The position numbers and the translations under genes were made by a program. From contig DATFKA010000012.1 in the NCBI GenBank assembly GCA_035268885.1, positions 1-64,000 of the forward strand: 64,000 bases of DNA, read 5' to 3'. The notes beneath the pieces were generated by a model. The model was not told where the DNA came from and did not search any database. It was given only the letters and a program-made list of their open reading frames with translations. Every line of letters starts with the position of its first letter. Within the stretch, counting starts at the first letter, position 1. The stretch is from DATFKA01 sp035268885 (lineage in GTDB: Bacteria > Bacteroidota > Bacteroidia > Chitinophagales > Saprospiraceae). Shown piece by piece: positions 7,771 through 16,288 of the stretch.

Positions 7771-8934
7771 TTAGTTTCCCAAAACAGGTTTAGTACTTAA
7801 ACGAACCGTAAGATCTTTAGGTTTACGGTCTCGATAGATCTTTACAATTAACTGATCTCCGACCTTAGAACGGCCGATGGCCTCCTGAAGTTCTGATGCA
7901 TTACGGATGTTTTTGTCGGCTACCTTCACAATAACGTCATTGGCCTGCAGGCCAGCTGCTTTGGCAGAGCTGCCGGCTAATACGCTACTCACTACTACAC
8001 CTTGGGAGAAATCCAGGCCTAATTCATCCGCTACTTCATTATCCAGATTATACAGATTGATACCCAGGTAAGGTCGCTGGTAGGCGCCGTATTCAATGAG
8101 ATCATCCGCAATCCGTTTGGCCAGATTAATCGGAATGGCAAAGCTGTAGCCTGAAAAAACACCCATTTCCGTTGAAATAGCGGTATTGATGCCCACCAAT
8201 CGCCCATTGGCATCTACCAGCGCGCCACCACTGTTACCGGGATTTACGGCAGCATCGGTCTGTAGAAAAGCTTCGATAGCATCATTACCCGGTAGTAGTT
8301 CAATGTTTCGCCCCTTAGCGGAGATGATGCCCGCCGTGATCGTAGAGCGTAGTTCAAATGGATTGCCAATCGCCAGCACCCAATCACCAATACTGATTTG
8401 ATCAGAGTCGGCAATATCAAGTGTGGGTAGCTTATTCCCTTTTATTTTAAGGACTGCAACATCTGCTTTGGGTTCTGTACCGACCACCTCTGCTTTGAAG
8501 GTACGATTATCCGTCAGGGTCACTTCGATATCCGTTGCGTTACGAACGACGTGATTATTGGTCAGAATATACCCATCGCTGGAATAAATAACCCCCGAGC
8601 CAGAGCCCTTTTTCTGTCGGGGCTGTTGCCCAAAGGGCGATCCTTGTCCAAAGAAAAACTGAAGGGGATCATTAGCCGAATTATTACTGGCGGAGGCTTC
8701 TGATTTTACCGAAATATGAACCACCGCCGGCATGGCTTTTTCCGCCGCCACGCTAAAACTTCCCGGAATAGTCGCTGCGGCTGGAGCTGTATTCCAGTTA
8801 TTTTTTACCACCTGGGCCAGCTCATTTGACGATTCGGGTAGCGGAGCGGGAGAAGGTTGGAATAGATAAACGCCACCTAGCGTAATCAAACCACCAAACA
8901 TACCCGCAAATACTAAAGAAGCGAATTTTTTCAT
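7771..8934 (-). CDS. degQ: Deg/HtrA-type trypsin-like serine protease with PDZ domain
   Basis: Periplasmic quality-control protease/chaperone for misfolded envelope proteins. The N-terminus has a single hydrophobic segment (residues 5-25) serving as signal or anchor. The catalytic triad is His128 (TNNHVV), Asp158 (ADVAVL) and Ser235 (GNSGGAL), inside a trypsin domain of about residues 60-275. One PDZ domain follows (about 285-385, starting near RPYLGINLY). A Gln/Gly-rich loop (about 91-110) precedes the active-site His, as in many HtrA LA loops. With one PDZ domain and 387 residues it is DegS-sized; the name DegQ is by family convention. Monocistronic: a terminator follows. Confidence 0.93.
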   Translation of the reverse strand: MKKFASLVFAGMFGGLITLGGVYLFQPSPAPLPESSNELAQVVKNNWNTAPAAATIPGSFSVAAEKAMPAVVHISVKSEASASNNSANDPLQFFFGQGSPFGQQPRQKKGSGSGVIYSSDGYILTNNHVVRNATDIEVTLTDNRTFKAEVVGTEPKADVAVLKIKGNKLPTLDIADSDQISIGDWVLAIGNPFELRSTITAGIISAKGRNIELLPGNDAIEAFLQTDAAVNPGNSGGALVDANGRLVGINTAISTEMGVFSGYSFAIPINLAKRIADDLIEYGAYQRPYLGINLYNLDNEVADELGLDFSQGVVVSSVLAGSSAKAAGLQANDVIVKVADKNIRNASELQEAIGRSKVGDQLIVKIYRDRKPKDLTVRLSTKPVLGN

Positions 8935-9211
8935 AGCGTTATTTTTTTTATTTGACGATCATTAGGCAGTGTTGCTCATCATCAATTATGAAAACTGGAA
9001 AATAATTTTTATTGTTACAAGCATAAATTTGTTTAACAGTAAATTAACAGCCAGGAATCATAGGAATCAGGCATCAATGATATTTATTAGGCGAGCAAGT
9101 CTCGGAGTATCTGAGTTCGCCGTGTCTCTTATTCATTTTGTAGGATTGCTAAATAGACTTTATTCTAATGGCCAGCAGGTCAAAAATACGGTAGGTACTG
9201 GTATTTAATAC

Positions 9212-9796
9212 ATGAAAAAAAAGCCTCATTCTGATCCAATCGATTATCACGCATTTTTGCAACCGGAGCAGGATATCGAAAGCAGCTTCCTGAAAGACGA
9301 TGAATTCATCGCTGGTTTAGACTGGGGTAAACCGCGCTATGGACATCCTGAAGGGCAGATTTATAAACATATCCGTCATGTCTTAAATAATATAGATCGC
9401 CTGGGAGCAGATCATCCACTACGCCCCGCGCTGCGCATCGTTGCCTTTGTGCACGACACCTTCAAATACAAAGAAGATAAAAGCTATCCGCGGGATTGGT
9501 CTAAACACCATTCGGTCTATGCCCGCAAATTTCTGGAAAAATACACCGACGATCCCGCCGTAATTACCGTCACCGAACATCACGACGAAGCTTACCATTG
9601 TTGGTGTTTGAAATTCCTTTACAACCAGGAGGAACTCAGTAATCGACGTCTGAAAAAGTTACTGGACAATCTGGGGGACTTTACCCAGCTGTACTATCTC
9701 TTTTTTAAGTGTGATACTAAGACGGGAGATAAAAACCCATCTCCGCTAAGGTGGTTCGAACAAACCGTCCCCAATATCACCATTACGGAGATATAG
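9212..9796 (+). CDS. HD-domain protein, putative phosphohydrolase
   Basis: A 194-residue soluble protein. Metal-binding HD-superfamily residues appear in order: IYKHIRHVL, then FVHDTFKYK (the His-Asp pair), then SKHHSVYARKF, then TVTEHHDEAYHCW. This layout suggests hydrolysis of a phosphate ester or nucleotide, but no substrate can be assigned. It ends in FFKCDTKTGDKNPSPLRWF, which may be a conserved tail. It sits alone between the divergent protease gene and the ECF sigma gene. The ATG at 9212 follows a TAAT-rich leader without a clear Shine-Dalgarno. Confidence 0.75.
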   Translation: MKKKPHSDPIDYHAFLQPEQDIESSFLKDDEFIAGLDWGKPRYGHPEGQIYKHIRHVLNNIDRLGADHPLRPALRIVAFVHDTFKYKEDKSYPRDWSKHHSVYARKFLEKYTDDPAVITVTEHHDEAYHCWCLKFLYNQEELSNRRLKKLLDNLGDFTQLYYLFFKCDTKTGDKNPSPLRWFEQTVPNITITEI

Positions 9797-9963
9797 GATA
9801 GCCTTGTTTCGTCCCGTGAGCATTCCTTTTGGATCAAAATTTAATTTTTTTTATTTTTATGGAACTACTTTCTTCCGGATACAGTTATTTGCGATGAACA
9901 CACATTATTTATTCCGCAAGGAAAACGGATTTGCCGAAAGGTAAATACACAAAATCCGGAACC

Positions 9964-10554
9964 ATGATGGTTATGGCTAAAAAAGACCAGCAGTATTACG
10001 ACAATCTATTTTATACTGAGTTGTTTCCCCACGCGGAAGCCCTGTCAACTTTTGCCTACCATCTAACTTACAACGAAGCTGATGCCGATGATTTGGTTCA
10101 GGATACGTATCTAAAAGCGTACAGAGCCATTCATCGCTATGAGCCGGGCACTAATGCGAAGGCATGGTTGTTCAGAATTCTCCGCAATGCTTTTATTAAC
10201 GAATATCGCAAAAAATCGAATCGGCCGACTAAGGTGGATTACGAAGAAGTAGTCAATTACCACAACGAAGAACACGACTCGGGTTACTCCAGTTATCTCG
10301 ACCTAAGAGAGGAAATGTTTCAGGACATGATGGGTGATGAAGTTACGTTGGCCATCAATAGCCTTTCGGATGAGGCCCGTATGGTAATTTTGCTTTGTGA
10401 TATCGAAGATTTTAAGTACGATGAGATCGCGACTATCCTCGACGTTCCAATTGGTACTGTAAGGTCCCGATTGTTCCGTGCTCGTAATGCGTTGAAAGAG
10501 AAATTAAAAGCATACGCTGAGTCTTTAGGCTTTAAAGACAAGCGAGGTAAATAA
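9964..10554 (+). CDS. ECF-type RNA polymerase sigma factor
   Basis: Alternative sigma-70 family factor. Region 2 is seen in YNEADADDLVQDTYLKAYRAIHRYEPGTNAKAWLFRI and region 4 in LDVPIGTVRSRLFRARNALKEKL, the helix-turn-helix for the -35 element. An acidic linker (about residues 85-110) joins them. There are three candidate ATGs at 9964, 9967 and 9973, all before AKKDQQYYDNLFY; a further upstream start at 9931 gives an unlikely basic extension. The gene downstream (10745) encodes a small anti-sigma-like protein, so activity is probably controlled by protein sequestration. A hairpin lies between the two. Confidence 0.92.
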   Translation: MMVMAKKDQQYYDNLFYTELFPHAEALSTFAYHLTYNEADADDLVQDTYLKAYRAIHRYEPGTNAKAWLFRILRNAFINEYRKKSNRPTKVDYEEVVNYHNEEHDSGYSSYLDLREEMFQDMMGDEVTLAINSLSDEARMVILLCDIEDFKYDEIATILDVPIGTVRSRLFRARNALKEKLKAYAESLGFKDKRGK

Positions 10555-10654
10555 TTTATTTTTTAAACCTTGAGCTGACTCAGGACCGTAAAGCAATTAT
10601 GGTAAACCGTCTAGTAAATATCACTCTTACATTTTCTTATAAATGCTAATTTTC

Positions 10655-10685
10655 ATCGGCACACAGCCCCGCGTTGTGTGCCGAT
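10655..10685. terminator. Hairpin between sigma and anti-sigma genes (attenuator or terminator)
   Basis: ATCGGCACACA (10655-10665) and TGTGTGCCGAT (10675-10685) form a perfect 11 bp stem with a 9-base loop. The following sequence is T-rich but has no clean T-run. It could lower expression of the anti-sigma gene relative to the sigma gene. Confidence 0.6.
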
Positions 10686-10744
10686 TACTTTATAAGCTAA
10701 TTGGGTATATGTACCGGACGGTCTCAGCTTAAAAATTTACAATC

Positions 10745-10990
10745 ATGGGAGATCAAAATTATCAGGAGCTAGTCAAAAGAGTAACGATGTACTTAGACAA
10801 TGAACTCAATGCACAGGACGAAAGAGAGTTGCTGAGACAAATTCAATCTAATCCCGCCTACTTTAAAATCCTGGATCAGGAAAAATCATTCCGGGAATTC
10901 ATCAAAACTAAAATACAGCGTCGGACGCCTTCTCCTGCCCTTATCCAATCCATCAAAGAGAAAATCAAGGTTACCGGCCCCCGGATCTGA
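10745..10990 (+). CDS. Small anti-sigma-like protein
   Basis: An 81-residue soluble protein with an N-terminal helical segment (QELVKRVTMYLDNELNAQDERELLRQIQSNP) that matches the general form of anti-sigma N-terminal domains, where ALDGEL-like text is followed by a helix and 'NP'. It lacks a transmembrane segment and lacks the His/Cys zinc motif of ZAS anti-sigma factors. Position directly after the ECF sigma gene supports the role. A strong hairpin ends the transcript 12 bases after the stop codon. Confidence 0.72.
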   Translation: MGDQNYQELVKRVTMYLDNELNAQDERELLRQIQSNPAYFKILDQEKSFREFIKTKIQRRTPSPALIQSIKEKIKVTGPRI

Positions 10991-11001
10991 GTGCTATCCT
11001 A

Positions 11002-11051
11002 AAATTGGGGCCTTTTCTCAGCACTTAACCAACCCCGAAAGGCCCCAATTT
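11002..11051. terminator. Terminator after the anti-sigma-like gene
   Basis: AAATTGGGGCCTTT (from 11002) pairs with AAAGGCCCCAATTT (11038-11051), giving a perfect 14 bp stem with a 22-base loop, directly after the stop codon of 10745-10990. Confidence 0.7.
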
Positions 11052-11150
11052 ACCCCCAGCCCCTATCTAACCCGCCATATCCAGGGCCCGCCTCCAGGCA
11101 TTTGTCCCATCCACATTTTTAGTGTATTTTTCGACAAAGTTCTTAGGATT

Positions 11151-11714
11151 ATGAAACGGATACTATTTATCTGCTTACTGATCTCCACTAACTGGGTCGC
11201 TTCTGCGCAGTACACCTGGAAGCTTCCGAACGAGTTAAGTGCAGTCTTACAATTCATGGATGCCGAAGTAATGCCACCCATTGATGGGGGCTATCGAGGC
11301 TTTCGCCCACCAGATAATCTTACCCAAAACTGTCATTGGGCCATTCGCTCTCGTAAAGATGGCCTGGAAATTCGTTACCTTTTATCCCCAGCTCAAGAGG
11401 AACAACCCATCAGTAACCATCCGGAATTAGCCGCGCACCGGCTAGCTATGCACATTTGTAGTAATGAGGAAAATTCGATAATGACCACCCGGGAATTAAC
11501 CGACAATGAACGGGAAGTGCTTTATAATGCCGACTGGGGTAAAGTCTATATTCTTTCTCCGAAAGTCGATTTTTCTCCTTACACTTATTGTAAAATGGTG
11601 GTTCTTTACCGCGAGAATAGTGGTCTGGCTTATATTTTTAATCTGTTTGACGAGCCCTCACAAAACATAGATAATAAGCTGTATACCTTTCGGTTTAAAA
11701 ATGCGAATTATTAA
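11151..11714 (+). CDS. Exported protein of unknown function
   Basis: A 187-residue protein with a clear signal peptide (MKRILFICLLISTNWVASAQ, cleavage after SAQ). The mature part is mixed alpha/beta with several Tyr and Trp and two Cys pairs of wide spacing (near NLTQNCHWAIRS, AMHICSNEEN and PYTYCKMVV). No family is recognised. It lies 84 bp before the serine dehydratase gene, on the same strand, and may be co-transcribed with it. Confidence 0.65.
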   Translation: MKRILFICLLISTNWVASAQYTWKLPNELSAVLQFMDAEVMPPIDGGYRGFRPPDNLTQNCHWAIRSRKDGLEIRYLLSPAQEEQPISNHPELAAHRLAMHICSNEENSIMTTRELTDNEREVLYNADWGKVYILSPKVDFSPYTYCKMVVLYRENSGLAYIFNLFDEPSQNIDNKLYTFRFKNANY

Positions 11715-11798
11715 ATTACTTTTTACTTGGCGTTTTACAACAAATTTGGATATTTGAGGCGCCTATTAAAAGTTACCTAACCAAATAAGCAACCGTAT

Positions 11799-13226
11799 AT
11801 GGAAGCCATTAGTGTTTTCGATATGCTCAAAGTGGGTGTCGGCCCTTCCAGCTCTCACACCCTTGGCCCCTGGCGCGCTGCCGAAGCTTTCCTACAGGAA
11901 CTGGAGGAGCAAGAGCTCTTCGCTCGTTTAGACAGAATCGTGGTAGAACTATACGGCTCGCTGGCCCTTACCGGGCATGGCCACGGTACCGATATTGCCG
12001 TTATGATGGGCCTGAGCGGCAAAGATCCGGTTAGCGTTCCGGTCCCTGAGGTACTCAACTTGCCCAGGGAGATCCGCTCCCGAAAAGTCCTGTCACTAGC
12101 CGGAAAACAGGATATTCCCTTTGACCCCGAAAAAGATATTGATTTCAGATACTCCGAGGTATTGCCCCTCCACGCCAATGGCATGCGCTTTTTGGTCTAC
12201 CAGGAAGAAACACTTCTTTTCCAGTCTACCTTTTATTCCATCGGTGGCGGATTTGTGATTAAGGATAAAGACGATAAGATTGTAGACAATGCGGAGGTCC
12301 AACTTCCCTTTCCTATTCATTCCGGGAGGGATTTGCTGAATTATTGTCAGGATCAGGCTTGCTGCGTCTCCGATATTGTGTGGAAAAACGAATTAAAATG
12401 GCGAAGTGAAACGGAAATTCGACAGCAACTTACTACGATCTGGGAGGTTATGCGAGATAGTATCTTCAGAGGTTGCCACACGGAAGGCAATCTACCCGGT
12501 GGTTTAGAGGTAAGTCGACGCGCTAAAAGCATCAATAAAAAACTGCTGGGTGAAAACACCTATGAGGATGTACATACCTGGATGGATACTATCCGACAAC
12601 AGGATTATAAGTTTTCCCATACTATCAAGTGGATCGGCTGTTTTGCCATGGCTGTAAACGAAGAAAATGCCAACTTTGGCCGTATCGTTACCGCTCCGAC
12701 CAATGGCGCCAGTGGGGTTATCCCGGCCGTACTTTTTTACCTCATCCTTTTTGAGCAACCCGAAGCCAGTCTCGATGACATTCATCGCTTTTTGTTGGTC
12801 GCCGGAGAAATCGGCTCTTTATTTAAAAAGGGATCTACCATTTCTGCAGCCATGGGCGGTTGTCAGGCGGAGATTGGTGTATCATCCGCGATGGCGGCAG
12901 GAGCACTCTGCGAACTTATGGGCGGCGATGTCCCTCAGGTGTTGATGGCAGCAGAAATCGCCATGGAGCACCACCTGGGATTGACCTGCGACCCCGTAGG
13001 TGGCCTAGTACAGATACCCTGTATCGAACGCAACTCCATGGGGGCCATGAAAGCTATTACCGCCGCTAAGATAGCCATGGAAAGTGACCCCATTAAGGCC
13101 AAAGTTTCACTGGATGCCGTCATCAAAACCATGCTGGAAACGGCAAAGGATATGAATAATAAATACAAGGAGACTTCACAGGGCGGACTGGCAGCAAATA
13201 TTGCGATCTCGGTACCGGAGTGCTAA
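11799..13226 (+). CDS. sdaA: L-serine ammonia-lyase, iron-sulfur type, single chain
   Basis: Deaminates L-serine to pyruvate and ammonia in the cytoplasm using an oxygen-sensitive [4Fe-4S] cluster. The beta-type domain is N-terminal (SVFDMLKVGVGPSSSHTLGPWRAA, residues 5-28), and the alpha-type catalytic domain follows with TAPTNGASGVIP, GGCQAEIGVSSAMAAGALCEL and CDPVGGLVQIPCIERNSMGA; the cysteines of these last motifs are the expected cluster ligands. At 475 residues it matches the fused SdaA form rather than the split alpha/beta form. A strong hairpin follows. Confidence 0.95.
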   Translation: MEAISVFDMLKVGVGPSSSHTLGPWRAAEAFLQELEEQELFARLDRIVVELYGSLALTGHGHGTDIAVMMGLSGKDPVSVPVPEVLNLPREIRSRKVLSLAGKQDIPFDPEKDIDFRYSEVLPLHANGMRFLVYQEETLLFQSTFYSIGGGFVIKDKDDKIVDNAEVQLPFPIHSGRDLLNYCQDQACCVSDIVWKNELKWRSETEIRQQLTTIWEVMRDSIFRGCHTEGNLPGGLEVSRRAKSINKKLLGENTYEDVHTWMDTIRQQDYKFSHTIKWIGCFAMAVNEENANFGRIVTAPTNGASGVIPAVLFYLILFEQPEASLDDIHRFLLVAGEIGSLFKKGSTISAAMGGCQAEIGVSSAMAAGALCELMGGDVPQVLMAAEIAMEHHLGLTCDPVGGLVQIPCIERNSMGAMKAITAAKIAMESDPIKAKVSLDAVIKTMLETAKDMNNKYKETSQGGLAANIAISVPEC

Positions 13227-13228
13227 AC

Positions 13229-13270
13229 AATAAAACGGTTGCCACCCCAGCGGGCCACAACCGTTTTATT
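13229..13270. terminator. Bidirectional terminator between sdaA and the NifU-type gene
   Basis: AATAAAACGGTTG (13229-13241) pairs with CAACCGTTTTATT (13258-13270) in a perfect 13 bp stem, flanked by A-rich and T-rich runs, between convergent genes. Confidence 0.8.
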
Positions 13271-13283
13271 TATGCCGTCGGGC

Positions 13284-13297
13284 GAAGCTCCTGCTTC
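13284..13297. repeat. GAAGCTCCTGCTTC palindromic repeat, single copy
   Basis: The 14-mer, extended to TCGAAGC/GCTTCGA-like arms by its flanks, matches the copies at 6783-6829 and 37843-37856. It lies in the convergent gap after sdaA. Confidence 0.6.
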
Positions 13298-13323
13298 GAC
13301 CTAATCAGCTTTTAAACTTAACA

Positions 13324-13941
13324 TTATCCCATCTCTGAGACCACCTCTTTCACTTCCGGCACCATTCGTTTCAACATACCTTCAATTCCGGCTTTTAAAG
13401 TTACGGTAGAAGACGGACAACCACTACAAGCACCTTGCAGAATCACCGTGACCACTCCTTTATCGAAGCTTTTAAACTCGATATTACCTCCATCGGACAT
13501 CACGGCCGGCTTAACGTAAGTCTCAATCAGATCTTTAATCTTCTTGACAATTTCGGCTTCGTCTTCGGTGTACTCGTAGCTGGCACCACGCTCCGCCTCA
13601 ATTTTAGCCATTTCCTCTGCGAAACCCTCCTTAATGATTTCTTTGCCGTCACTCACGTAGGTCTTGATGAATTCCTTCAGCTTGAGCATAATATCTTCCC
13701 AGCTGTAGTTGAATTCTTTCGTTACCGTTACAAAATTATTACTGATGTAGACGCCTTTCACATAAGGCAGGTCAAACAGCGCCGCTCCCAGTGGAGACCA
13801 TTCTCTGGCCAGCTCCTCTTCTCTGAAGTCAGCGGTACCCTGAAATAACATCCGGTTGGTGACAAATTTGAGCGACTCGGGGTTCGGCGTCTGCTCCGTA
13901 TATAACATGACCGGACTCTGCTTAGTGGTCGTATTTTCCAT
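13324..13941 (-). CDS. NifU/Nfu-type Fe-S cluster carrier protein
   Basis: Delivers Fe-S clusters to apoproteins in the cytoplasm. The N-terminal half is an Nfu N-terminal domain (YTEQTPNPESLKFV, residues 14-27), and the C-terminal half a NifU-like domain with the cluster-binding GACSGCPSS motif (Cys-x2-Cys). A central acidic segment links them. The 205-residue length fits bacterial/organellar Nfu. It neighbours two Fe-S enzymes (aconitase and serine dehydratase), though on its own transcript. Confidence 0.92.
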   Translation of the reverse strand: MENTTTKQSPVMLYTEQTPNPESLKFVTNRMLFQGTADFREEELAREWSPLGAALFDLPYVKGVYISNNFVTVTKEFNYSWEDIMLKLKEFIKTYVSDGKEIIKEGFAEEMAKIEAERGASYEYTEDEAEIVKKIKDLIETYVKPAVMSDGGNIEFKSFDKGVVTVILQGACSGCPSSTVTLKAGIEGMLKRMVPEVKEVVSEMG

Positions 13942-13971
13942 TGCTATTTTGTTTTATTTAGATTCATTCTA

Positions 13972-13979
13972 CAAATGTA
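13972..13979 (-). promoter_or_regulatory. Possible -7 box of the Nfu promoter
   Basis: The minus strand reads TACATTTG, matching TAnnTTTG, 31 bases upstream of the start codon. No upstream TTTG box is evident at the normal distance. Confidence 0.35.
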
Positions 13980-14038
13980 ATACAATTCTAGGAAATGACT
14001 TGTTGCAAAAAGAATCGAAAAATCGAAAAATGCCTTTC

Positions 14039-16270
14039 TTAAGTATTCAATATCGCCAGGAGTCCGGGCTTTAGCAGCGCGATCTTTTCTTCGTCTAGTA
14101 ACAAAGGTTCCGGCTCTAGTGCCTCTTTCCCCCGGCGCGCCATTTTCAGTAATTGTGTCCGCTCATTGGCAGAAAACTTGGAAAAGGTACGCCGTAAAAT
14201 GGGTAGCGATTCGTACAATTCATCCTGACTCAGCCGGTGAACCCAGTCGTTTAACATTTGCCAGAAGGCCGGCTGATAAATGATTAATAAAGCATTGCCA
14301 TGCAAAAAACCTTCTAACCAGAGTGCTTTCACCGCCGGCTCGACCATCCGGGAGAGGGCATACTCCATTCCTTGCCTGGTCAATTCAATACTTTGCTGAC
14401 TTTCGTCAAAAAGCAAGCGCGTGGATATGCCCTGCAAAAGCGGGTGGCTTTCCTCCTGTTCAGCTATTTGCTTTAAACAAGCGTACCAGGCGGCCTGGTC
14501 TTCCGGCTTGGATAATAAGCTCAAACTCTGATGCACCTGAAGGAGATGCTGAAAAATAGTACGCGCCGGATTTTCTTCCAGGTGTAAAGTCGCCGGGGGC
14601 AAACCGATAAATATGCGAGGTAAGAGGGTCTCCAGTAAATGCTGAACCAGGCCTGTATCCAGCCCACGGGTCGAACCATACCGCAGAATACGAACCAACT
14701 TAGGAATAGCCTCGGTTAATTGTAAAACATCTCTGGACTGCGCAGCTACCGTCTCCAGTTGGGGCATCAAAGCCAGTGCCAGGTCGTTTAAAGACGCTTT
14801 GAGTACCTGATCTACCAGACTCAGTAATGGGGGCAGGGTATCCATCCGCTCAGCTTCATATTTGGCAAAAGCCGTACAGGCCTCTTCCAGGGTATTTCCG
14901 TACATATTAGCCTTAATCAGGCGAATGGCGTAATCCGGACGCCACTTCAGGCGCCAGCGCTCCTTAAAACTTCCCTTTTCCCGGCCGGACAGCTGCTTTT
15001 CTGTGCCCCAGGGAACCCCCAGCAGATTTAAGCGGTGCAGTAGTAAACTAGCCCGCTTATTCGTAGTTTTTCGAAAATCCAGCTCTTTGGTGATGGCTTC
15101 CGAATTTTCGTAAGCCGCTCGCAGACGGGCCTTTCTCACCTGAGCTTCAAAATCCTTGAGCAGAGGGACAATGCGTAAGCTGGCGGGCACTTTCCCTACT
15201 TTATTTCCAATAACCAGCCGTTCCCGAATCAGCTGCATAGGGGCTTTCTCCCCCCGACAAAAAACGGTAATCGCAGCTTCCTCCAATTCTTCAACACCCG
15301 GCACCGGCAAACCTCGCAGCGCCGCCAACGTATCGGCCAGCCGTACCGCCTCAATGACGTGCGCACTGCTGCTATCGAGATCTTCCTGCCGAAACAAACG
15401 AGCGGTGCGACTCATCCAGCGGATATTAGTCTCTTGCTTGCGCTGAAAAATCAATTCGTACCAGGCGGGAGAAATAACCCCGGCCCCGTAACCTGATTTG
15501 CGGGCCAATCTTTCATAACTCCAGGGAATCCAGCAGGACTTGAGTTTTATTTTTGGTAAGCCTCGCAGCGCTTTATTATCGGTGGTCGATTTGATCTGCT
15601 GCCAATCTTCGAGGGCAGGGGCATGCCAGGCCCCACAAACGATGGCGATTCTTTCGTAGTGCTTACTGGCTTTACGCAAAATCTTGCGCATATGGGCTTC
15701 GCGTAATAAGGTCTCTGGCGTTTCTACTTCTTCGGTAGCCTCCCGCAGGGCGCGCATCATATCATTCACGGCCTTAAATACTTCCAGATCATCTTCGTAT
15801 TGTTCAAAGGTATGTTCCCACCAGCGTTCACTATCGGTATACCCGGCTAATTGGGCCAGCATGGCTAATGGGTCCCGCCGAATATCTTCTAATTCCTGAT
15901 CCCTTACCGTGGGTCGGGTCATTTCAATGGTCATCTGTTGGTCTTGCTGAAGCGCTAGGTAGTTGGCCATTGGTAAATCCATGGCCCAAATGGGTATCTC
16001 TTTTTTTAGGGCAAAACGCATCGCTTGCCATTCTGGAGAAAATTTAGCAAAGGGCAAATAACTGGCTTCGGAAAAATCAGAAGGGTTGTACATCAGCAGA
16101 GCAACGGGAGGCTCAAAACCCTTTAGCAGAATCTGTTGCAGGCTTTTCTCCGCATCGTAGGGGGCTTCTACTAGCAGGCAATCGGGTCCCCATTCCCTCA
16201 AAGCCTTTTGCAGACGCTTGGTAGATCCCGGGCCGTGATGGCGTATTCCAAAAACCTTTACCTCAGACAT
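14039..16270 (-). CDS. DUF5682 family protein
   Basis: A large (743-residue) soluble protein. The N-terminus has a conserved-looking VFGIRHHGPGSTKRLQKAL segment followed by PDCLLVEAPYDAE, and near residue 210 IAIVCGAWHAPAL; a His-Gly pair, a following Glu and a later G-x-x-His pattern recall the TraB/TIKI/ChaN hydrolase-like superfamily (inference). The remaining two thirds is helical and Leu-rich, like an alpha-solenoid. DUF5682 proteins are commonly found beside a MoxR-type ATPase and VWA-domain genes; none of these is here. The patatin gene ends 18 bp upstream on the same strand, so the two probably form an operon. Function unknown. Confidence 0.75.
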   Translation of the reverse strand: MSEVKVFGIRHHGPGSTKRLQKALREWGPDCLLVEAPYDAEKSLQQILLKGFEPPVALLMYNPSDFSEASYLPFAKFSPEWQAMRFALKKEIPIWAMDLPMANYLALQQDQQMTIEMTRPTVRDQELEDIRRDPLAMLAQLAGYTDSERWWEHTFEQYEDDLEVFKAVNDMMRALREATEEVETPETLLREAHMRKILRKASKHYERIAIVCGAWHAPALEDWQQIKSTTDNKALRGLPKIKLKSCWIPWSYERLARKSGYGAGVISPAWYELIFQRKQETNIRWMSRTARLFRQEDLDSSSAHVIEAVRLADTLAALRGLPVPGVEELEEAAITVFCRGEKAPMQLIRERLVIGNKVGKVPASLRIVPLLKDFEAQVRKARLRAAYENSEAITKELDFRKTTNKRASLLLHRLNLLGVPWGTEKQLSGREKGSFKERWRLKWRPDYAIRLIKANMYGNTLEEACTAFAKYEAERMDTLPPLLSLVDQVLKASLNDLALALMPQLETVAAQSRDVLQLTEAIPKLVRILRYGSTRGLDTGLVQHLLETLLPRIFIGLPPATLHLEENPARTIFQHLLQVHQSLSLLSKPEDQAAWYACLKQIAEQEESHPLLQGISTRLLFDESQQSIELTRQGMEYALSRMVEPAVKALWLEGFLHGNALLIIYQPAFWQMLNDWVHRLSQDELYESLPILRRTFSKFSANERTQLLKMARRGKEALEPEPLLLDEEKIALLKPGLLAILNT

Positions 16271-16288
16271 GAACGACCTTTTGTTGAT

